Positions 6,570 through 11,015 of a DNA stretch of 11,015 bases are shown in pieces. The notes beneath the pieces are model-generated. The model saw only the letters and a program-made list of their open reading frames with translations, made no database searches and was not told the DNA's origin. Position 1 is the first letter of the stretch. Each line of letters begins with the position of its first letter. The stretch comes from Bacillota bacterium (lineage in GTDB: Bacteria > Bacillota > Negativicutes > Sporomusales > Sporomusaceae): assembly GCA_023443285.1 (NCBI GenBank), contig JAEZVB010000033.1:1-11015 (forward strand), given 5' to 3'. The position numbers were made by a program, and so were the translations under genes.

Positions 6570-7375
6570 TCCTCTCCCTCGGTAGTGGATATACCTAGCT
6601 CTGATGCCAAAGCAACTGCTCCAGTGCTGGGATTTACAATACTATCAAGCCCTGCCTTGACTGCCAATATATCCAGTTCATTTCTGTATCTTCCGCCCGG
6701 ACGCATACACCCCAGATGGATAGGTATGGCTGCAAAAGCTTGCCTTGCTTTATAAAAAAAAGCAGCTACCTCTTCTAAGGATGGCGGCAAGCACCCAGCG
6801 TACCTCGTTCCCCTGGTTGGTATAAATACCAGCAAGGTTAAGCTATCTGCACCCAGTTCCCTCAACATCTCCAAGACCCGCCATTCTCCCCGCAGCCTGC
6901 CGCCGTGAAGGCCAATACAGATATGAGGTGTTACCGGTATGTGTCCTCGCAAAGTCTGATAGCATGCCACATAATCTTCAACAGTATGGCTAATGCCAAG
7001 TACCTCCCGTATAGTGTCATCATCACCCACAAAATCAAAGGAAATTCTATCTGCAATAGTGGCAATTTCCGCTATTTGCCGGTTATTTATAAGTCCTACA
7101 TGAATGTTGAATTTCCGTTCCTTTTTCAGCTGGCGAAGTACCGCAAGCTGTTCAGTGTAAACTATGCCGCCTTCTCTATTGCAACCGCCGCTAATCAGCC
7201 AACTTCTGGAATAAGTTGGCTGCTGCCCATTAATAACACTAGTAAGAGGTATCATATTCTTAAGATAATGGCCCCCGCAATGAGCACAATTAAGTTGACA
7301 ACTGGTTCCAGTAATGCTAATTGCCGTTGTCTTGCTTGGATATACAAACCGAATTTTTCTCATATGGCAACTCAC
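6554..7375 (-). CDS. Radical SAM protein, LipS1/LipS2-type lipoyl synthase subunit (COG1856-like)
   Basis: This 273-residue radical SAM protein has CQLNCAHC at C26, C30 and C33, in the context ISITGTSCQLNCAHCGGHYL typical of COG1856. Further Cys lie in SGGCNREGG (C65), in LGCMRPGG, and in a C-terminal ECCCL, candidates for an auxiliary iron-sulfur cluster. With its overlapping partner it should insert two sulfurs into octanoyl-GcvH to form the lipoyl group; this pairing is known for LipS1/LipS2 and inferred here from adjacency to gcvH, lipM and lpdA. The GTG start at 7375 abuts the gcvH stop; ATG 7363 is possible, and neither has a strong ribosome binding site, which suggests translational coupling. 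The gene is AG-rich like its neighbours and shows no sign of decay. Confidence 0.8.
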   Translation of the reverse strand: MSCHMRKIRFVYPSKTTAISITGTSCQLNCAHCGGHYLKNMIPLTSVINGQQPTYSRSWLISGGCNREGGIVYTEQLAVLRQLKKERKFNIHVGLINNRQIAEIATIADRISFDFVGDDDTIREVLGISHTVEDYVACYQTLRGHIPVTPHICIGLHGGRLRGEWRVLEMLRELGADSLTLLVFIPTRGTRYAGCLPPSLEEVAAFFYKARQAFAAIPIHLGCMRPGGRYRNELDILAVKAGLDSIVNPSTGAVALASELGISTTEGEECCCL

Positions 7376-7771
7376 TCAAGCCATATTTCCTTTGAGTTCA
7401 ATTAACTCTGCATAGGCTTCACTGTTAAGAAGTTCTTCCTGCCCCCTATCTGCAGCTACTTCTATGACAATAATCCACCCCTCACCATAAGGATCTTGGT
7501 TGATAATTTCGGGACTATCTGCCAACTTATCATTAACGGTTATAATCACGCCGTTGACAGGCGAAAAAAGGCTAGTAACAGCCTTTACCGATTCTACCTC
7601 AGAAAAGGGGAGCCCGGCAGTCACCACTGTACCTACTTTAGGATGCTCAAGAACCATAATATCACCAAGTTGAGTTTGACCATAATCACTGATACCAACG
7701 ATAGCTTTCGTTCCATCGAAACGTACCCATTCGTGACTGCGAGTATATAGTAAACCGTTACTGATATTCAT
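7376..7771 (-). CDS. gcvH: GcvH-like lipoyl carrier protein
   Basis: This 131-residue protein has the GcvH fold throughout: HEWVRFDG near residues 13-20, VGISDYGQTQLGDIMVL, then EVESVKAVTSLFSPVNGVI, where K63 is the lysine that carries lipoate, and a C-terminal GEGWIIVIE. Length and all landmarks are those of glycine cleavage H proteins. AGGAGG lies seven bases before the ATG. The next four genes make its cofactor and reoxidise it (two LipS-type proteins, LipM, Lpd), but no GcvT or GcvP is present in the window. The gene just upstream encodes an AhpD-like CxxC protein. I therefore infer a role as a mobile dithiol carrier rather than in glycine cleavage; a role with distant gcvPT genes remains possible. 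Confidence 0.93.
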   Translation of the reverse strand: MNISNGLLYTRSHEWVRFDGTKAIVGISDYGQTQLGDIMVLEHPKVGTVVTAGLPFSEVESVKAVTSLFSPVNGVIITVNDKLADSPEIINQDPYGEGWIIVIEVAADRGQEELLNSEAYAELIELKGNMA

Positions 7772-7801
7772 ATTGTCCCTCCTAAAATGTGTCCATAAAA
7801 A

Positions 7802-8062
7802 CTAGCACCCACAGGTACATCTGCTTTCTTCAGTTACCTTGCTCTCGCCCTTTTCTCCTAGCTGCTCAGCAATGTAAGCGTCCATTTTATGCGCTGCTCC
7901 TTTTCTAATTGTCTTGGCTGTGTTGACTGCTGCTCTAAGCTCGTTTTCACTAATGCCAAGCTCTAATGCTCTTTTAATATAATATTGCAAACAAGGTTGA
8001 CAATTTGCACCTATTGAAGTACCAACAGCAATAAGAATTGTTGTTTTTTCTTCTAAAATCAA
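7802..8062 (-). CDS. AhpD-like (CMD family) CxxC protein with Cys tail, copy 3
   Basis: This 86-residue paralogue of the two proteins at 2661-3221 has the core SIGANCQPCLQYYIK with C21-x-x-C24, the helix NELRAAVNTAKTIRKGAAHKMD, and a tail RCTCGC. The AhpD-type His four residues after the second Cys is Tyr (Y28) here, the only one of the three copies with this change. The start is TTG 8062, seven bases after AGGGGGTGA. Its own ECF-type promoter (8087-8114) fills the 53-base gap after the sigma gene, and gcvH starts 30 bases downstream in the same direction. The likely role is a thiol oxidoreductase exchanging electrons with lipoyl-GcvH, by analogy with AhpD and its lipoyl partner in Mycobacterium; the final substrate is unknown. 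Confidence 0.85.
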   Translation of the reverse strand: MILEEKTTILIAVGTSIGANCQPCLQYYIKRALELGISENELRAAVNTAKTIRKGAAHKMDAYIAEQLGEKGESKVTEESRCTCGC

Positions 8063-8086
8063 CTACGTCACCCCCTTCTACCAATA

Positions 8087-8114
8087 TAGACGGTGGTGAC
8101 GCAAAAAAGGATAC
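8087..8114 (-). promoter_or_regulatory. ECF-type promoter inside the lipoyl operon
   Basis: Minus strand: GTATCC (8114-8109), exactly 16 bases, then CGTCTA (8092-8087), continuing as CGTCTATATT. It sits just after the sigma stop codon. The segment from the -10 to the ribosome binding site is nearly the same as in front of the sigma gene (CCGTCTATATT, then GTA, then AAGGGGG). Confidence 0.78.
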
Positions 8115-8115
8115 G

Positions 8116-8748
8116 CTATAGTTTTATGTTTCCCGGCTTTTTCCTGTCACAGGCCATTTCGTTCCGTTCGTCCCAATAAAAATCACATTGATTTATAAAT
8201 TCATTTTTCAAATAAGCTTTGGCCCTGTGAATTCTTATTTTTACCGCCTCAAGAGTCATACCCATAACTTCAGCAATTTCCCTGTTTTTTAGACCTTCCA
8301 TTTCACTTAGAACCAGAACTGTTCGATATTTTTCCGGAAGGCTGTCAACAATTCCACGAATACAACTATTCATTTCCCCGTTGATCACCTGTCCTTCAAT
8401 CGATGATACTTTTCTCCCCAATCCACTAGTTTTGCGAATCTCCACTTTTTCATTCTCTATGTTCATGTTGCTCAGTAAATTTGTTTTTTTTATTTCTTGA
8501 CGATAACCGGATTTTCGCATCCTATCAATGACAGTGTTTGTGGCAATTTTATAAATCCATGTAGATAATTGCGACTCGTTCCTAAAGCTTGCGACTGCAT
8601 TTCCTACTTTGATAAATATCTCTTGCGTCAAGTCTTCCGCTTCATGACTTCCGATCATTCTTTCTACATAGCGATGGATTTTGGACCAGTATGTCTCATA
8701 AATTTCATCAAAACTATATTCACTTCTGCCTTTATCCTCACGATTCAT
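8116..8748 (-). CDS. ECF sigma factor with C-terminal Cys tail
   Basis: This 210-residue group IV sigma factor has region 2 at about residues 13-80 (EAEDLTQEIFIKV, then STWIYKIATNTVID) and region 4 at about 128-182 (DSLPEKYRTVLVLSEMEGL, then NREIAEVMGMTLEAVKIRI for promoter -35 contact). After region 4 comes a tail with C188 and C200 in CDFYWDERNEMACDRK. No anti-sigma gene is adjacent, so the tail may sense the signal itself, as the Cys-rich tails of CorE-type ECF factors do; this is inference. I chose ATG 8748: GGGGGGAG ends four bases upstream, and the predicted transcription start lies near 8766, which rules out the ATG at 8790. It heads the operon with the AhpD-like gene 53 bases downstream, and its own promoter matches two others in the window. 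Confidence 0.93.
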   Translation of the reverse strand: MNREDKGRSEYSFDEIYETYWSKIHRYVERMIGSHEAEDLTQEIFIKVGNAVASFRNESQLSTWIYKIATNTVIDRMRKSGYRQEIKKTNLLSNMNIENEKVEIRKTSGLGRKVSSIEGQVINGEMNSCIRGIVDSLPEKYRTVLVLSEMEGLKNREIAEVMGMTLEAVKIRIHRAKAYLKNEFINQCDFYWDERNEMACDRKKPGNIKL

Positions 8749-8770
8749 CGCACTCCCCCCTTTACTAATA

Positions 8771-8798
8771 TAGACGGAAAATAGCTGCATTTGGATTC
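8771..8798 (-). promoter_or_regulatory. ECF-type promoter of the sigma gene (autoregulation)
   Basis: Minus strand: GAATCC (8798-8793), exactly 16 bases, then CGTCTA (8776-8771), continuing as CGTCTATATT. It matches the promoters at 8087-8114 and 2607-2634, which supports positive autoregulation by the ECF sigma factor it drives. Confidence 0.78.
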
Positions 8799-8904
8799 AA
8801 GGATTTACCGCATAAATGAAGTTTTCTTAGCTCATTAGCATAACGATTTATGACGGTTTCTCCTTAATAACAAATAATTCCTGCAAAAATTCCTAAATCC
8901 TATT

Positions 8905-8955
8905 TAAACAAGAAAGAATCGTAAGCTCTTTAATCTTACGATTCTTTCTTGTTTA
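8905..8955 (-). terminator. 21-bp perfect inverted repeat, probable terminator
   Basis: Arms 8905-8925 and 8935-8955 are perfect reverse complements of 21 bases with a 9-base loop (ctctttaat). It lies between the flavoprotein transcript and the sigma promoter on the same strand. The A/T-rich outer arm supplies the T tract, so it is most likely the terminator of the flavoprotein gene. It is unusually long and perfect for one. Confidence 0.65.
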
Positions 8956-8974
8956 TGACGAGGCTCCCACAGCT

Positions 8975-9025
8975 TTAATCCTTTTCAACGGTATAACCAC
9001 CGTCAATCAGAACACAATCGCCCCT
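8975..9025 (-). pseudogene. C-terminal fossil of a short-chain dehydrogenase/reductase
   Basis: The minus strand reads GDCVLIDGGYTVEKD and then a stop codon (8977-8975). This is the classic C-terminus of SDR enzymes (G-x-x-x-x-x-D-G-G-Y/F-T). A stop codon lies directly upstream in frame, so only about 16 residues of an original ~250 remain. It sits between the flavoprotein stop and the terminator, suggesting that an SDR gene once ended this transcript. Confidence 0.6.
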
Positions 9026-9041
9026 TTAAAACTACTTATGA

Positions 9042-9626
9042 TTAACTTTTTTCTTCTTTTGCAAACAACTTTTTCCCCGCATTAAATGCCTGTCCCGCTT
9101 TTTCCCCAAGCTTCCAGTACTCACGCAGACCGGCTGCATAAACCAAGGGCTCCACTTTACCCAAATCAATCTTGCCGCCGTCTCCAATACATATATCATC
9201 AATATGTATCTCGAGAATTTCACCAAAGAAGATAACAAAATCTCCTATCTCGATTTCCCTGCTCACTTTACATTCAAGATTATACGGGCATTCCTCGATA
9301 ATAGGCGTACTTATCTTTGTTCCGTGAATAGGTGTAAGTTTAGTATCTTTAAATTTGCTATAATTGCGCCCACTCACAATTCCGCAATAATCCACTTCAT
9401 GCACTAAAGAAGCGTTAGGAATATTAACAGAAAACTCACCATGGCTACGAATAATTTTAGTGGATTCTCTACCTCTGGTCATAGATATTGCAATAGTCGG
9501 TGGCTCTGAACACACCATCCCAACCCAGGCCACAGTTATAATATTTGCTTTTTCCCCTATCCCGCTGCCAACTAATACAACAGGGGTTGGGAAAAAGGTA
9601 TCAGAAGCTCCCAATACTTGTTTCAC
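9042..9626 (-). CDS. Flavin reductase-like / flavoredoxin family protein
   Basis: This protein of about 194 residues belongs to the FMN-binding split-barrel 'flavin reductase-like' family. Seen features are FPTPVVLVGSG near the start, NIITVAWVGMVCSEPPTIAISM (the FMN-binding strand pair), HGEFSVNIPNASL, and ECPYNLECKV followed by IGDFVIFFGEI. Members bind FMN and move electrons from NAD(P)H or ferredoxin-type donors; the partner here is unknown. I chose GTG 9626, eight bases after GAGGAG; the GTG at 9635 overlaps that site. ArsN2 lies 34 bases upstream on the same strand, so the two are probably cotranscribed. A fossil of an SDR gene follows. Confidence 0.88.
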   Translation of the reverse strand: MKQVLGASDTFFPTPVVLVGSGIGEKANIITVAWVGMVCSEPPTIAISMTRGRESTKIIRSHGEFSVNIPNASLVHEVDYCGIVSGRNYSKFKDTKLTPIHGTKISTPIIEECPYNLECKVSREIEIGDFVIFFGEILEIHIDDICIGDGGKIDLGKVEPLVYAAGLREYWKLGEKAGQAFNAGKKLFAKEEKS

Positions 9627-9660
9627 TTGCCTCACTCCTCATAATACTAAAATCTTTGAC

Positions 9661-10311
9661 TTATACTAACCCCAGACTCATGCATGTACTACAAGTAGGA
9701 CATGCAGAATTTAGCTCTGACTGTTTTAGTAAATCTTCGGGGATATCTTGTCGTTCAACGGTTTTAAAGCCAAATTTCCGCATGTATTTTTCTGCTGATT
9801 GAGTCATAAGATATAAGTTTTTTATCCCTTGTTCACGGGCAGCAGTAAGTGCGCCAGCAACAAGTTCAGCAGCAATCCCCTGTTTGCAGAAGTTTGGATC
9901 ACAAGCCAGTGAACGAAGCAATCCATTTGCGCCTGCAATCTCCATTCCAATGACCGCCAGAAGTCCATTACTTCTGCTTGTAGAGACCAAAAAATTACTT
10001 ATATTATTATCGACACCGGCAGTTGGAAGCCCCATACGGTTAAGCAACTCCAGTATCTCCACCAAGTCGCTCCCAGTGGCTTTTCGTATTTTATAATCCA
10101 TGCCCTTAGCAGCAATTACCTTCGGCTTTCGCCCTCTAATAAACGCGCTTGCCACAGCTCCCTCAAGTTGTAGTAGATCTTCTTTCGATAAATGTGCAAA
10201 CATTTCAGTGCCGACATCTGAAAAATCATCAATTCTCGTAACCTGGGTCCGTTTTCCGCAGCACATTCTGATAACTTCACGCAAAATATCAACAATATTC
10301 TGATCTACCAA
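9661..10311 (-). CDS. arsN2: ArsN2-type GNAT acetyltransferase with extra N-terminal domain
   Basis: Residues from about 72 to 216 form a GNAT domain of the arsenic-associated ArsN2 type: YKIRKATGSDLVEILELL, MGLPTAGVD, then GLLRSLACDPNFCKQGIAAELV (acetyl-CoA binding), LYLMTQSAEKYMRKFGF and the ending CPTCSTCMSLG with three Cys. ArsN2 proteins are usually about 140-150 residues. The first ~70 residues here (with VIRMCCGKRTQV and a helix HLSKEDLLQLEGAVASAF) form a separate domain that I do not recognise. TTG 10311 follows AGAGG by eight bases. The gene is divergent from arsR-arsC, supporting an arsenic role; the acetylated substrate is not established by the sequence. Confidence 0.85.
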   Translation of the reverse strand: MVDQNIVDILREVIRMCCGKRTQVTRIDDFSDVGTEMFAHLSKEDLLQLEGAVASAFIRGRKPKVIAAKGMDYKIRKATGSDLVEILELLNRMGLPTAGVDNNISNFLVSTSRSNGLLAVIGMEIAGANGLLRSLACDPNFCKQGIAAELVAGALTAAREQGIKNLYLMTQSAEKYMRKFGFKTVERQDIPEDLLKQSELNSACPTCSTCMSLGLV

Positions 10312-10517
10312 AATAGTTACCTCTCCTCATTTTCTTTTCTGACGTTACTCTTATTTCGCTGATTTTCGTTTAAGCTCCCATATAAAACTACCTTGTTCAT
10401 CGATACAAGAAATTACCATTTATCATTAGTTTGATTGTAACACGAAACAGTTTGTATTTGCAACTATTTTTAAACAAAACTTACCGAGGCCATTTTAGCT
10501 TCAATTTTAAATACCTA
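10312..10517. other. Intergenic region between arsN2 and arsR
   Basis: This AT-rich stretch has no gene. A possible minus-strand promoter for arsN2 (TTGTAT, 17 bases, TTATAT in the 10377-10410 area) is weak, and I see no second copy of the arsR operator near it. Confidence 0.4.
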
Positions 10518-10546
10518 TTGCATATTTAGTATCCTCTTCATATAAT
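10518..10546 (+). promoter_or_regulatory. arsR promoter
   Basis: TTGCAT (10518-10523), a 17-base spacer and a perfect TATAAT (10541-10546). The predicted start, near 10553, falls inside the operator-like palindrome that follows. Confidence 0.75.
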
Positions 10547-10551
10547 GACTA

Positions 10552-10573
10552 TATATTCCTATATGGGAATATA
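10552..10573 (+). promoter_or_regulatory. Probable ArsR operator palindrome
   Basis: TATATTCC (10552-10559) and GGAATATA (10566-10573) are perfect inverted arms around six bases. The site overlaps the transcription start, which is where an ArsR/SmtB repressor would block the promoter. Confidence 0.65.
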
Positions 10574-10593
10574 ATAATATTCGGCGGTGATTT

Positions 10594-10908
10594 ATGAAAT
10601 TCATTGACGCTTTAAAGGCACTAGGTGATTATAACCGCTTAGCCATTATGTGTTATCTTCAGGGTGGCATGCGGTGCGTATGTGAAATTGAGCAAATCTT
10701 ATCCATATCTCAATCAGCAACCTCCAAGCACCTTAATAAGCTAAGAATGGTCAGTTTAATCCAAGCAGAAAAAAAAGCCCAGTGGGTTTATTACAGTATT
10801 CCATCTAACGCTTATACAGAATATCCCTTTTTAGAAAAACTTCTCATGGATGCAAGTACTCATTATATTTTTGATACAAGTAAAGTACAAAAATTTGACG
10901 ACTGTTAA
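10594..10908 (+). CDS. arsR: ArsR family metalloregulatory repressor
   Basis: This 104-residue winged-helix protein has DALKALGDYNRLAIMCYL at the start, MRCVCEIEQILSISQSATSKHLNKLR as the DNA-binding helices, and a wing with AEKKAQWVYYSI. RCVCEI corresponds to the ELCVCDL arsenite-binding motif in helix 3 of ArsR, with both Cys kept. It would repress its own operon and release DNA when As(III) or a similar metalloid binds. GGCGGTGA lies about five bases before the ATG. It is preceded by a consensus promoter with an overlapping palindrome, and arsC follows 22 bases downstream, which fits a standard ars operon. Confidence 0.92.
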   Translation: MKFIDALKALGDYNRLAIMCYLQGGMRCVCEIEQILSISQSATSKHLNKLRMVSLIQAEKKAQWVYYSIPSNAYTEYPFLEKLLMDASTHYIFDTSKVQKFDDC

Positions 10909-10930
10909 ATACTATTAGGAGGCAGATACC

Positions 10931-11015
10931 TTGAAACGAGTAGCATTTATTTGTGTTCATAACTCATGTCGTTCTCAAATGGCCGAGGCTTTTGGCAAGG
11001 TTTTGGGACTTGACG
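10931..11015 (+). CDS. arsC: Thioredoxin-type arsenate reductase, N-terminus (partial)
   Basis: The first 28 codons begin at TTG 10931, eight bases after AGGAGG, and read MKRVAFICVHNSCRSQMAEAF. This is the low-molecular-weight phosphatase P-loop C-x(5)-R with the extra Cys (C-x-x-N-S-C-R-S) found in thioredoxin-coupled ArsC enzymes, which reduce arsenate to arsenite. The gene runs off the right edge, so the two resolving Cys further on cannot be checked. Placement right behind arsR supports the call over an ordinary tyrosine phosphatase. Confidence 0.85.
   Translation, partial: MKRVAFICVHNSCRSQMAEAFGKVLGLD

Noticed and set aside
5604..7375. Either radical SAM protein as classical LipA or biotin synthase
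   Set aside because: The LipA auxiliary motif (CxxxxCxxxxxC near the N-terminus) is absent in both, and the sequence around the cluster Cys fits the LipS-type families better than BioB.
7376..7771. Evidence for a full glycine cleavage operon
   Set aside because: Only the H protein and Lpd are present; no GcvT or GcvP sequence is found on either strand, so I did not call a glycine cleavage system.
8749..8790. Longer start for the ECF sigma factor at ATG 8790
   Set aside because: The ECF-type -10 element at 8776-8771 would place the start codon upstream of the transcript start; ATG 8748 has a strong GGGGGGAG site.
8905..8955. Insertion sequence terminal repeat
   Set aside because: There is no transposase frame and no flanking target duplication; its place after a transcript fits a terminator.

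Overview
The window looks like a chromosomal piece of a low- to mid-GC, anaerobic Firmicute. Ribosome binding sites are strong AGGAGG types, TTG and GTG starts are common, rRNA/tRNA promoters are TTGACA/TATAGT, and the lipoate genes are of the LipM and archaeal-like LipS types. The 16S rRNA 5' end resembles Negativicutes (Sporomusaceae-like); this placement is an inference from a short stretch of V1-V2 sequence.

Layout. (1) 1-1361, minus strand: the 5' end of a 16S rRNA gene, a ~600-base leader with three tandem sigma-A promoters, and upstream a six-tRNA operon (Leu, Arg, Pro, Val, Met, Trp) with its own promoter and terminator. The tRNA-Met has a broken anticodon stem and no CCA. (2) 1424-2142, minus: a truncated ABC-transporter lipoprotein and an intact C_GCAxxG_C_C redox protein. 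(3) 2286-3332, plus: a decayed ECF sigma gene ending at a terminator, then two small AhpD-like (carboxymuconolactone decarboxylase family) CxxC proteins with Cys-rich tails, then terminators. (4) 3347-8776, minus: a seven-gene operon, in transcription order ECF sigma, AhpD-like CxxC protein, GcvH-like lipoyl carrier, two radical SAM proteins of the LipS1/LipS2 lipoyl synthase type, LipM-type octanoyltransferase, and dihydrolipoamide dehydrogenase. (5) 8905-10311, minus: a 21-bp perfect hairpin, the fossil tail of a short-chain dehydrogenase, a flavin-reductase-like flavoprotein and an arsenic-type GNAT (ArsN2) with an extra N-terminal domain. (6) 10518-11015, plus: arsR with promoter and operator, then the start of a thioredoxin-type arsC.

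How the parts fit. The same promoter, G(A/T)ATCC-N16-CGTCTA, lies at the right distance in front of three units: the ECF sigma gene, the AhpD-like gene that follows it, and the pair of AhpD-like genes 5 kb away on the other strand. The simplest reading is one autoregulated ECF regulon. Its products make a plausible thiol relay: NADH to Lpd, to lipoyl-GcvH, to an AhpD-like CxxC protein. The operon carries its own lipoylation enzymes and no glycine-cleavage P or T protein. Mycobacterium is known to couple Lpd and a lipoyl domain to AhpD; a dedicated sigma-controlled version with its own lipoyl synthase is what I see as potentially new. The adjacent arsenic genes make thiol or metalloid stress a reasonable, unproven guess for the signal.
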